In this document: in pieces, positions 55,201-61,954 of the stretch
How the letters are laid out: every line of letters starts with the position of its first letter
Position numbering within the stretch: the stretch's first letter is position 1
Assembly (NCBI RefSeq): GCF_025447595.1
Contig: NZ_JAOEJU010000001.1
Span: forward strand, 1-64,000
DNA length: 64,000 nt
Source: Pseudomonas koreensis
Lineage (GTDB): Bacteria > Pseudomonadota > Gammaproteobacteria > Pseudomonadales > Pseudomonadaceae
Reading direction: 5' to 3'
The notes under the pieces: model-generated
Told to the model about the DNA's origin: nothing
Database searches by the model: none
What the model saw: the letters and a program-made list of their open reading frames with translations, nothing else
Position numbers and translations under genes: made by a program

Positions 55201-58200
55201 GCGGCGGGGGTGGTCGGGCTGATTCGCGCCAGCCTCGCGGTGTTCCATGGCGTGCTGCCGCCGAACCTCGGTTTTGGCCGGATCAATCCACAGATCGATC
55301 TGGAGCATTCGCCGTTCTATGTACCGACCACGTCCCGGCCATGGCCGGAAGGGCGGCGGCGACTGGCCGGTGTCAGCAGTTTCGGGATTGGCGGGACCAA
55401 TGCGCATGTCATCGTTGGTGCCGCGCCAATCTCGCAGGAAAAGGTCGAGGAAGCGCTGCCGCTGCTGATGATTTCGGCTCTCAGCCGGGCGGAGTTGCTG
55501 CGCGATATCGCGGCGATTCGTGAATACCTGCAAAACAATCCGGAACAGCACAATGCGTTGCTGCGGTACTTGCAGTCGGGTCGTCGGCAACTGCGCTGGC
55601 GCTTCGGGATGGTCTGCCTGCCGGGTGATGACATTCCATCGCAGCCGACAGGGATCAAGGAAGTCACCGCTTCGGGCGCGCAACTTAAAATCGTCGATCA
55701 ATCGCCGCAGGAACTGCTGGACGCCTGGTACGAAGGCGCGAATATCCAATGGTCGCAGCGCTCGGCACCGCCGCCCTGGGATTTGCCGCCGTCGTCGTTC
55801 GATCTTCAGCCGTATCGTTTCCAGACTGCTGTAGCTGCTCAACCTGATGCGCCAGCCCTTGAGCGACAACCGCTGGCGGACTGGTTTCACCAACGACAGT
55901 GGGTGCGCACCCGACGCCTGAGCGCGATAGCCACGACCGGATCCCGAGAAGTGCTGATCCTGTGCAGCCATCAGGCACCGGAATCGACATTGCTGGCGAG
56001 TCTGAACGCTGTGTACCGCCGCGTGATTCAAGTGCGCACCGGCAATGGCTTCAAACGCTTGAGCCCGGACCGTTTCGAGCTGGATCCGCTGGACACGGAA
56101 GCCCTGAACCGGTTGCTCGCCGAGGTTGCAGAACCAGACCTTGGCGAACTCGACTGGCTGCATGCCTTGCCGCTGGCGGTGTCGGGTGCGGTCAACGAGC
56201 AAAGTCTGGATCTGGCGCAGTGGGCCTGTCTGGACACAGTCAGTGCGCTGATGCAGGCCTGGGGGCAAACCTCGCGCACGACCCGTCTGCGCTTATGGTT
56301 GATGTCATGGCAGGCATGCCCGGTGTGCGGCGAGGTTCAGCGGCCCGAGCTGGCAGCGCTGGCCGGCATCACCGAAGTGGTGCCGCAGGAATATCCGGTG
56401 CGTTGTCACTGGCTGGATTTGCCATCGTCGTGCCTCGATGCGCAGGCCGACGAGTTGGCAGCGTTGCTTGCCGATCCGGTTTCTTTGCCTCGGCGAATGG
56501 CAGTGCGCGACGGTTACCTGTGGCAGCCACGCTTGATGCCTCAGCCATTGACCGACCCAACAACGACATCAGGACTTCTGCCGGAAGACGGCACGTTTCT
56601 GGTACTGGGCGGCAGCGGCGGCATCGGCCGGACCTTGTGCGAGCACCTGCTACAGGCACCCGCGCGCCGTGTGGTGCTGATCTCGCGCCAAGGGCAATTG
56701 CCTGAGTCGCTGGCGGCATACGCATCGCGGATCGACTGCATCAAAGCGGACATCGCCGACCTGCCGCGCTGGCCACAAATAATCGATCAACTGGCCGTTC
56801 GTTACGGTCGCCTGAGCGGGGTGATTCATGCAGCGGGCGTCGGTGCGGGCAGCCTGATTCGCCACCGCGATGCCCGGCAAATGGCCGAGGCGATGGCCGC
56901 CAAGACTCGCGGCATGCTGGCGGTCGAAGCCTTGATCGAGCACCTGACGCCGTGTTTTGTCCTGTACTGCTCGTCGATGTCGGCACTGTTCGGCGGCGCG
57001 GGGCATGTGGATTACGCAGCGGCCAGCGGGGTGCTCGACGGCTTCACCCACTATCGCCCGACCCCGGCCGACACTTGCCTGCGCCTCGGAATCAACTGGG
57101 ACATCTGGCGCGACATCGGCATGGCCACCACCAGCAACGGCGGAGACGCCGCGCATCTGGAGCATCTGACGTTAGGGTTGTCGGCGGAAGAGGGTTGCCG
57201 AGTGTTCGATCTGGCGATGGCGACGCAGCTGCCGCAACTGCTGATCTCCACCACCGGCATCGACAAGGCGCGACGGTTTTATCCGGTTCGCCATGGTGCC
57301 GTGGCCGCGCCGGTCGAGGCGCCGAAGGGCGTGGATCTGTCGGCGCGTTTGCGTGAGTGCCTGTGCAAGTGGCTCGGTGTGGCGGAGCTGGAGGACGACG
57401 ATTCGCTTTATGACCTCGGCGCGGATTCGCTGACGCTGCTCGACCTGATCGACGAACTGCAAGCAGCCACGGGCGAGGTGTTCCAGCTGTCGCAATTCAG
57501 CCACAAGGTCAGCCTGAGCGAAGTGCTGGGGCTGGTCTCGATCTCCACGGTTGAAGAAGCGCCGCAGGGTTGGCGCGACGCAGTGCGGATCGATCAATGG
57601 CATGCCGGTGCCGGCCGCGACTGGCTGTACCTGATCCACCCGGTGGGTGGTGATGTTCAGGCCTATCGGGAACTGGTGTCGGCGCTGCCGGCGGAACTGG
57701 GCGTGTGCGTGATCGCGGATCCTGCGTTGCGTCTGCCGCAGTTGCCGAACATCAGCGTGGAGGAACGTGCAAGCGAATATCTGGCGGCGATCAAGGCCCA
57801 CCTTCCGCACGGCAGCACTTGGCGTCTGGCAGGCTGGTCGTTCGGTGCATGGGTGGCGCAGGCGCTGTGTCATCAGGCCCAGGCTGACGGGTTCAGGCAA
57901 CCGTTGTTGTACCTGATCGACCCGCCCGCGCCGGATGCCGGCGCGGAACTGGCCGGCATCGACGAACAGACCATCGAGCAGGTGTTCCAGCGCGAGTTCG
58001 TCCAGCGCTGGCCGTCGGTCGAAGGGCAGGGCATGGCCGAGGAACGTCAGGCCTATCTGCAACGGCTGACGGTGTGCTGCCGCAACAACATGACCAGCAT
58101 GATCGACTTCCAGCCGCCGGCGCTGGCGAGCACGGCGGTGCGGCTGTTCAGCGCCGGGCACGCCAATCCTTATGGGCTGGGCAACGCCTGGAATCCGGAC

Positions 58201-58341
58201 GACCTGCAACGCAGCTGGCAGGCCTTGCTGCCGAAATTGCGCAGTTGGCAAACCCTGGACACCGATCACTACGGCATCGTGGCGGGCCGCTGGGCGCGGT
58301 TGCTGGCCGAGGTGATTGGCACGGATGAGCCTGCGCCATGA
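49255..58341 (+). CDS. Hybrid NRPS-PKS: A-PCP-C-A-PCP-KS-KR-ACP-TE (no AT)
   Basis: The 3028-residue protein starts a new chain. A1 (YTSGTTG at 153; code DAFFLGVTFK, Ile/Val-like) is followed by PCP (Ser549), C (HHIIVDG from 733), A2 (FTSGSTG at 1201; code DVQFIAHVVK, Pro) and PCP (Ser1593). The ketosynthase spans about 1650-2070, with Cys1805 in AACGSS and His in EAHGTGT and KSQIGHLG. Only a remnant linker follows where an acyltransferase would sit. A ketoreductase (GGSGGIG near 2453, Tyr2587), an ACP (Ser2725) and a thioesterase (GWSFG, Ser2862) complete the protein. It should make an aminoacyl-prolyl chain extended by a malonate unit and reduced to a beta-hydroxy acid. The KR has Ser2591 where Asn is usual in YxxxN. 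Malonyl loading must come from elsewhere. Confidence 0.92.
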   Translation: MMSASKDMPLLARFAEQVRRNPQAPAVIDQSVTLTYAELASASERIARGLLARGIEPGQSLALCMPRCWQWLAAILGALKVGAVVVPLDRASPRKRRELMLADAACVGLITLDEESQWWPSLWQTSVEALLDQPDAPPQALAEDFAEVMFLFYTSGTTGTPKAVEVGERGLLRLAHTDGYIEIRPTDRFACLSNPAFDACSFELWAPLLNGGCCVMIADEDVLDARRLADVLERTQVDNLFMTVSLFNTLIAEWPSCFSSVRQVLIGGEQISAAAVRGWYRANPESRCRIFNVYGPTECTTFALCWPISRDFAGDSAPIGRPLPDTGVLVLDEQQRPVPAGEVGELYLSGSGVARGYRNRPEETARQFWRLPDLDGGAQVHYRTGDLVRRNAEGLIEYLGRVDRQVKIRGFRIEPGEVEQRMLEYPGVAQVYVCTRRQAAEDHQLLAFIVPRGDLDYHAFEKHLRAQLAPYMRPHQLFLLERLPLTANGKIDRDGLLAQGLKPWHPVMDAVDDGAASPALNWMLKYARSLLGQSALNAQDDWLGSGGDSLKAMRLRSAIRVRWQREIALDTLLNEPFSSLAEQLTGERNCDSIYPPAPPISSAKRLPATAEQRRLWLLQQRSLTSTAYSVPLILHLAAGVDVAALAEAVGRLVLRHPGLRTAFAPGADGLDQVIAEQGPTCRTFAVGHFTEDNWQAFAELVFAAPFDLTTPNLFQAWLLPFADGSCRLLLNLHHIIVDGWSVNLLFNDLAQLYTDVLQGDDSPQPAARLTTLEFGQWQRQWSVDPHYRDQRRALAELNRRQEEPSPALMPMREISPDARLHREPLGTLRSAALERFCTQQRLTRFEVLFSVFAWSLYALTGCERLRIASPVSNRPLAEFEDTVGMFANTVLIPTSVENALPLSEQLRKQTATVREVLALQDVALADLVEDLRLSSSPSLFDFMFVLENTDYAALTGSSLCATLEFNEQLHAKCPLTLLMVGSGSQLECWWEYQCSYFDAEQVRAVNALFRRGLDLLLERPGARLDDLLGPYRSSLPPASEGSQIALPFNTLADGFEHQVHCSPEAVALVQGPHRLTYNELNRLADALAADLIKHHPLPTGNTPLHVVLFLDASVEHIVALLALAKLNLTAVPLDPAYPVAIQRQVLEQAQPHCVLFSDTTAAALNDLNAGRFATHRVDLHVYVKALERPRHAGERPLYTLFTSGSTGTPKGVQVSERTLCNLLQWQRTEGQLPAKAVTLQFSMLSFDVSFQEIFSTLCGGGCYHLIMPRWRQDAEALLDYMVEARIERLFLPYVALQHLAQTAVARGIYPSALREVITAGEQLLCTEALRNWFGGMPQASLFNHYGPTETHVVSALRLPPVARDWPLRAPIGHAVGNARLLLVDEHDRPMPIGSRGYLLVAGPMVARCYLADPALNAARFVELADGCLYYRTGDLAWADAQGCLHYLGRDDQQIKLSGHRLELGQIEAALMQVPEVVNAVVAVQADPPRLIAWLQLDGQPATSQALDRQVARLLPAHVRIDEYRRIDRWPRTPSGKIDRKALPNLGEALERRSTPQPVVELSALERQLSELFQAVIGRDIEPEQTFFEAGATSLGLMRLHGRYAEELPHKVTMADLFEHATVRRLAAHLSTAPTAAAERVRQTDAGHQPMAIIGMSVNVAGAQNLSEFWAMVQGNKLGIEHFAAEEGLVGARSQLAGMLDFDPEYFGISRQEARLMDPQQRHLLMACVQALQHAAIVPSADGPRIGLIASCGETTYFQQMLRETADDDLPDGFQLALHHDKDFLATKAAYHLDLNGPALSVQAACGSSLIAVHLASSMLRQGDSDVMLAAGVLIDPTLTEGYRHRSQHIFSADGLCRPFSDDASGTLGASGYGVVVLKPLAKARADGDRIYALLEGSALNNDGRAKMSYTAPSVAGQSAVIRDALSRAGLTGADIDYIEAHGTGTLLGDPIEVAALTKAFGDAPAGQCALASVKSQIGHLGAAAGVVGLIRASLAVFHGVLPPNLGFGRINPQIDLEHSPFYVPTTSRPWPEGRRRLAGVSSFGIGGTNAHVIVGAAPISQEKVEEALPLLMISALSRAELLRDIAAIREYLQNNPEQHNALLRYLQSGRRQLRWRFGMVCLPGDDIPSQPTGIKEVTASGAQLKIVDQSPQELLDAWYEGANIQWSQRSAPPPWDLPPSSFDLQPYRFQTAVAAQPDAPALERQPLADWFHQRQWVRTRRLSAIATTGSREVLILCSHQAPESTLLASLNAVYRRVIQVRTGNGFKRLSPDRFELDPLDTEALNRLLAEVAEPDLGELDWLHALPLAVSGAVNEQSLDLAQWACLDTVSALMQAWGQTSRTTRLRLWLMSWQACPVCGEVQRPELAALAGITEVVPQEYPVRCHWLDLPSSCLDAQADELAALLADPVSLPRRMAVRDGYLWQPRLMPQPLTDPTTTSGLLPEDGTFLVLGGSGGIGRTLCEHLLQAPARRVVLISRQGQLPESLAAYASRIDCIKADIADLPRWPQIIDQLAVRYGRLSGVIHAAGVGAGSLIRHRDARQMAEAMAAKTRGMLAVEALIEHLTPCFVLYCSSMSALFGGAGHVDYAAASGVLDGFTHYRPTPADTCLRLGINWDIWRDIGMATTSNGGDAAHLEHLTLGLSAEEGCRVFDLAMATQLPQLLISTTGIDKARRFYPVRHGAVAAPVEAPKGVDLSARLRECLCKWLGVAELEDDDSLYDLGADSLTLLDLIDELQAATGEVFQLSQFSHKVSLSEVLGLVSISTVEEAPQGWRDAVRIDQWHAGAGRDWLYLIHPVGGDVQAYRELVSALPAELGVCVIADPALRLPQLPNISVEERASEYLAAIKAHLPHGSTWRLAGWSFGAWVAQALCHQAQADGFRQPLLYLIDPPAPDAGAELAGIDEQTIEQVFQREFVQRWPSVEGQGMAEERQAYLQRLTVCCRNNMTSMIDFQPPALASTAVRLFSAGHANPYGLGNAWNPDDLQRSWQALLPKLRSWQTLDTDHYGIVAGRWARLLAEVIGTDEPAP

Positions 58342-59027
58342 ATGAACCGATCTCGATGCCGCCATGGTGGCTGGCGCTGACCAAAGTGTTGTGCGAAGCC
58401 GAACCGGACGAGGCCTTGCGCTTGCGCTTGAGCCGATTCCGGGGACAGGTGCCGTTTCAGCTGTTTCATCGCTGGCAGGCGGATGTGGTCATGCCGATGC
58501 TCTGCGAAGCCTTGCCAGAACATTCGCAGGCGCTGATCGCGTTGCAAAGCCTGCATCAGCGGGCGGCGCTCGGTGTGATCGGGCGTCAGGGCGAATGGCG
58601 GGCAACGCTCAAACCGGTGTTGCTGATGCTGTATCGCAAGGCCTACGCCTATGACGCGGCGTACGCCAAGGCCCACGCCAGTGCGCTGACCTACGGCCTG
58701 GCACCGGCCAACACCGCCATGATTACCGAGCACTTCGGCGACGCCGAGGCGTTCGCCGAGTACTACGCGCAACTGAATACCGAGGCCGCCGCCACCGCGT
58801 TTGCCCAGGCCCATGCCAGCGCCAACGCCGAAGTGTCGGCCCGGGCCTTTGCGGCCGACGATGAAGACACCTGCGCGCAGATTTGCAGGGCCTCCGTGCG
58901 GGTTTACGTCGAGGCTTGCTCGCAGACCGACGAACAGCGGCATGCCGCACTCAACCAACTCGCCGCCGGGCTTGAGCGAAGTCTGGCCACACTGCAATCC
59001 CGTTCAACAGGAGAACGACATGAATGA
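58338..59027 (+). CDS. Unrecognised Ala-rich helical protein of the NRPS cluster
   Basis: I do not recognise this 229-residue protein. The N-terminal third has Trp-rich MPPWWLALTK and LRLSRFRGQVPFQLFHRWQADV. The middle, from about residue 105, is rich in Ala, Tyr and His with heptad-like spacing (AYAYDAAYAKAHASALTYGLA; TEAAATAFAQAHASANAEVSARAFA) and is probably all helical. There is no signal peptide or membrane segment. Its start overlaps the stop of the hybrid synthetase (ATGA) and its end overlaps the MbtH gene by 8 bases, so it is locked into the operon. It could be an accessory or self-protection protein; neither is shown by sequence. Confidence 0.75.
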   Translation: MNEPISMPPWWLALTKVLCEAEPDEALRLRLSRFRGQVPFQLFHRWQADVVMPMLCEALPEHSQALIALQSLHQRAALGVIGRQGEWRATLKPVLLMLYRKAYAYDAAYAKAHASALTYGLAPANTAMITEHFGDAEAFAEYYAQLNTEAAATAFAQAHASANAEVSARAFAADDEDTCAQICRASVRVYVEACSQTDEQRHAALNQLAAGLERSLATLQSRSTGERHE

Positions 59028-59226
59028 CGCACAACTGCAATTCGATGTGGTGATCAACGCTCAGGGCCAGTATTCCCTGTGGCCGGCGGGCAAGCCGATG
59101 GCCAGCGGCTGGAGCGAGGCGGGGATGCGTGGCGAACGCCAGGTCTGTCTGGATTACATCAACGAACACTGGATCGACATGCGCCCGCGTTCGCTGCGCG
59201 AGCAGTCATCGGTGTCGTTCCAATAA
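59020..59226 (+). CDS. MbtH-like protein (NRPS adenylation chaperone)
   Basis: The 68-residue protein has all the marks of the MbtH family: NAQGQYSLWPAGKPMASGW with the conserved Trp residues, and CLDYINEHWIDMRPRSLR. MbtH proteins bind A domains and are needed for folding or activity of many of them. AGGAG lies ahead of the ATG, and the first 8 bases overlap the preceding gene. It probably serves one or more of the six A domains of the cluster. Confidence 0.95.
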   Translation: MNDAQLQFDVVINAQGQYSLWPAGKPMASGWSEAGMRGERQVCLDYINEHWIDMRPRSLREQSSVSFQ

Positions 59227-59241
59227 AAAAGGTGAGGGAAC

Positions 59242-60111
59242 ATGGATCAGTTGGCACTCAAGGCAATCGAGCACATCGCCGCAGAACGGCGCGCGCCGTA
59301 TCAGCACATCACGGTCGAGCGGATCACGCCGATCATCGGCGCCGAGATCGGCGGGGTCGATCTTTCGCAACCGCTGAGCGACGAGCAGCTCGCAGAAATC
59401 CGCCGGGCCTTTCTGGAGAACCACGTGGTGGTGTTCCGCGATCAACATCTGACGGTGGACGAGCACAAAGCGTTTGGGCGGCTGTTCGGTGAACTGCGGG
59501 CGCTGCCGGTGGAGGACATCGACGGCGATGACCCGGAACTGGTGGTGATCCGCGCCAATGCGCAATCACGCTACGTGGCCGGCGAAACCTGGCACACCGA
59601 CGGCACCGCCGACCTGGCGCCGTCCATGGGTTCGATGCTGTACGTCAAGGAAACCCCGGCCATCGGCACCGGCGGCGACACGTTGTTCGCCAACATGCAC
59701 CTGGCGCTGGAAATACTGTCGCCAACGATGCAGCATTTTCTCGGCGAATTGACCGCGATCCACGATGGTGCGATTCCGTGGAGGGGTTATGAGGCGCCGG
59801 CCAATCTGCCGAAAACCGAACACCCGGTGGTGGTTCGCCACCCGGAAACCGGGCGCAAAACGCTGTTCGTCAATTCCGGGTTTACGTCGCACATCGTCCA
59901 GTTGTCCGGCGGTGAAAGCCAGGTGCTGCTGAACATGCTGTTCGATCTGGTGGCCCGCGAACCGGTCCTCAGTTGCCGCGTGCGCTGGGCGCCGAATACG
60001 TTGGTGTTCTGGGACAACCGTTGCACCCAGCACCACGCGGTCTGGGATTATTTCCCGCACTCGCGGTATGGCGAGCGGGTGACGATTCTGGGGACGCAGC
60101 CCAAGGCGTGA
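59242..60111 (+). CDS. TauD/TfdA-type Fe(II)/2-oxoglutarate dioxygenase
   Basis: The 289-residue protein has the iron ligands HxD in TWHTDGTAD and the distal His in NRCTQHHAVWDY, followed by the 2-oxoglutarate-binding Arg in SRYGERV. The N-terminal IGAEIGGVDLSQPLSDEQLAEIRRAFLENHVVVFRDQ is typical of TauD proteins. It is 15 bases after mbtH with GAGGG before the ATG, so it ends the biosynthetic operon. A tailoring role, such as hydroxylation of Pro, Arg or another residue, is likely; the target is inferred only. A REPIN-like hairpin follows. Confidence 0.9.
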   Translation: MDQLALKAIEHIAAERRAPYQHITVERITPIIGAEIGGVDLSQPLSDEQLAEIRRAFLENHVVVFRDQHLTVDEHKAFGRLFGELRALPVEDIDGDDPELVVIRANAQSRYVAGETWHTDGTADLAPSMGSMLYVKETPAIGTGGDTLFANMHLALEILSPTMQHFLGELTAIHDGAIPWRGYEAPANLPKTEHPVVVRHPETGRKTLFVNSGFTSHIVQLSGGESQVLLNMLFDLVAREPVLSCRVRWAPNTLVFWDNRCTQHHAVWDYFPHSRYGERVTILGTQPKA

Positions 60112-60117
60112 TGACCC

Positions 60118-60211
60118 CCTGTGGGAGCGAGCTTGCTCGCGAAAGCGGTGTGTCAGTCGACATTGATACTGTCTGACACGACGCATTCGCGAGCAAGCTC
60201 GCTCCCACAGG
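60118..60211. repeat. REPIN-like inverted pair of REP sequences
   Basis: Two perfectly complementary 26-base arms (60118-60143 and 60186-60211) of the kind containing GTGGGAGC and GCTTGCTCGCG flank a 42-base core. Inside, GTGTCAG (60150-60156) pairs with CTGACAC (60173-60179). This is the usual pseudomonad REP doublet. It lies between the ends of two convergent genes, where it may also stop transcription from both sides. Confidence 0.88.
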
Positions 60212-60218
60212 TCCGGGT

Positions 60219-60908
60219 CTAAATTCCTAGTTTGAGCAGTTGCTCGACAATCAACTCGCCGAACGCCAGATTCCCGTGCAGCGGGTCATCCACTTCGCAG
60301 TACGACGAACGCTGAAAACCCTGCTCATCGTTCGCCGCTGTGCGCACGTCGATCAGCTTGATGCCTAGCCCTTGCAGGCGCTCGATCAGCAGCGCCTGCG
60401 CGGCCATGAACACTCGCGAGTCAGACAACTCCGGCACCCGCTGCGGCGGTAGTACGGCGAACACCTTGAGGTTCATCGCCCGGGCCTGTTCATAAAACGC
60501 CAGCGCAGGTCGGGACAAGGTGTCGACGATGGATTCGAACAGCGGCCCTGCGAGAAAACCTTCGTCGAATTCGCCGTCCGGCGTCTGGTAGCACGTCCAG
60601 TTCGGCGCAGTGGCGAGGTAGTGCAGGCTCAAGCCGAGGGTACTCACCAGCGGCACCCCGACCTTCGCCAGTTGCGGCACTTTGAACGGCTCAAGGGCCT
60701 GGCGATACAGGCGCTCCATCTCGGCCTCCCGAAACACCACGTCATGGCGGGTCAGGCTGAAAAAGTCGACCGCAAAATCCCGGCCGGTGCCCAGCGGGCC
60801 GCCACTGAACGGCAACTCACGGGCCTGCGCCGCCTTGCCGATGACCCCGGCGTGGGAGTCGCCCAGCAGCAGAAACCTAGGCGTAGTAATCGAGCACGGC
60901 GTCTTCAC
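60219..60908 (-). CDS. SGNH/GDSL-like hydrolase or acyltransferase
   Basis: The 229-residue protein starts at a GTG with AGGAG 8 bases upstream, inside the end of the preceding GSCFA gene (32-base overlap). An N-terminal block FLLLGDSHAGVIG carries the GDS nucleophile motif. The C-terminal CEVDDPLHGNLAFGE supplies a DxxH pair, as in SGNH hydrolases and acyl-esterases. There is no signal peptide. It is paired with a GSCFA protein, itself thought to be SGNH-like. The substrate is unknown. A longer open frame reaches upstream, but the residues there are the shifted reading of the GSCFA gene. Confidence 0.7.
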   Translation of the reverse strand: MKTPCSITTPRFLLLGDSHAGVIGKAAQARELPFSGGPLGTGRDFAVDFFSLTRHDVVFREAEMERLYRQALEPFKVPQLAKVGVPLVSTLGLSLHYLATAPNWTCYQTPDGEFDEGFLAGPLFESIVDTLSRPALAFYEQARAMNLKVFAVLPPQRVPELSDSRVFMAAQALLIERLQGLGIKLIDVRTAANDEQGFQRSSYCEVDDPLHGNLAFGELIVEQLLKLGI

Positions 60909-61917
60909 AGACAAGCTCCTCGCTGGACACGCAGGTGGAGGGCATGCTGACCGGCGTCTGAACCGGTTGAACGGCGTCGAGCCCGGCGAAAAACTGCTGC
61001 ATGACGAACGCCACGCCTTCGGGCGTGACCTCGCGCTGGTTGGGTTGGTAGAACGCGCCCTTGAACGGTGTGCCGGTGATGATTTCGTAGGAGGGGAAAT
61101 AGTCGACGTCGTGCAGGTCTTCACACAGCTGCCCGGCAACGGCGCGCAGGACCGATTTGGAATAGGTGGTGGCGCTCAGCACATGCTCGCCCGTGGCGGT
61201 TGCCGTCAGGGGCACCGGTGACACGGTGAGCAGAATACGCAGTTGCGGGTTGATCGAGCGCATCAACTCCAGCGCCCGGACCATGTCGCCATAGGTGTCC
61301 ATGAAGCCGAAATTGCAGAAGCGGTGCAGCTGCGGATCGAAGGTCCCCCGCACGGTGCCGGGGCACACGGGGTACACCAGACCGGTCTGGCGGTTCTGCC
61401 AGGTTTCCGTAAGGCCGAGGGTAAATACGAACACTTTGGCCCGGCGCAGGGCGGTGCGAATGGCGTCGAGAGTGGCTTCGCGCGATGCCAACAGTGCGTC
61501 CTCGCTGGCAAAACCGTCGGGCTCCACGGCAGGGCGGAACGGGTCGAAGAAACGCCCGTCATGGGCCCAGGTTTCGTCGGGCGGCAGGCTCACGCCCAGT
61601 GCCCATTCGAGCCATTGGCACAGCATCGCGGGGGTGTACAGATTGCCGGTGCGGAACGAGAACACCCCATAGTTGTGGGCCTTCCAGTCGGCTTCGGGCA
61701 ACTCGGTCGGAGCCGGCTCCGCGTCCAGCCAGTTCATGCCGCGTTCCACCAGCGCGCGGCCGATGTGCTGGGCGAAGCACGAGCCGGCGGTGACGATGGC
61801 GTCTTTGTTGCCGATCTCGAATTTTGGCGACCACAGTTGATCGATGTTCAGCGCAGGCTTGTCAGCCACGGCGGTGCGCCAGAAAGCGCGGGGTGGCAGG
61901 CATTGATAAGGATTCAC
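60877..61917 (-). CDS. GSCFA domain protein
   Basis: The 346-residue protein carries the family motif AGSCFAQHIGRAL near residue 45, then NYGVFSFRTGNLYTPAMLCQWLEWALG, FTLGLTETWQNRQTG and LTVSPVPLTAT. GSCFA proteins are related to SGNH hydrolases and occur in surface-polysaccharide and other modification loci; their reaction is not established. AAGGAGG lies 12 bases before the ATG. It sits between a GNAT gene and the SGNH-like gene on the minus strand, so the three probably form an operon convergent with the NRPS cluster. Confidence 0.85.
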   Translation of the reverse strand: MNPYQCLPPRAFWRTAVADKPALNIDQLWSPKFEIGNKDAIVTAGSCFAQHIGRALVERGMNWLDAEPAPTELPEADWKAHNYGVFSFRTGNLYTPAMLCQWLEWALGVSLPPDETWAHDGRFFDPFRPAVEPDGFASEDALLASREATLDAIRTALRRAKVFVFTLGLTETWQNRQTGLVYPVCPGTVRGTFDPQLHRFCNFGFMDTYGDMVRALELMRSINPQLRILLTVSPVPLTATATGEHVLSATTYSKSVLRAVAGQLCEDLHDVDYFPSYEIITGTPFKGAFYQPNQREVTPEGVAFVMQQFFAGLDAVQPVQTPVSMPSTCVSSEELVCEDAVLDYYA

Positions 61918-61954
61918 GACGAGGGCCTCCTTGGCGGTCGCTGATAAAACGGGT

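Noticed and set aside
60877..60908. Apparent frameshift joining the GSCFA and SGNH-like frames into one gene
   Set aside because: The GSCFA protein ends at a proper stop, and the second gene has its own GTG with AGGAG 8 bases before it. Each protein has a complete set of its own family motifs.
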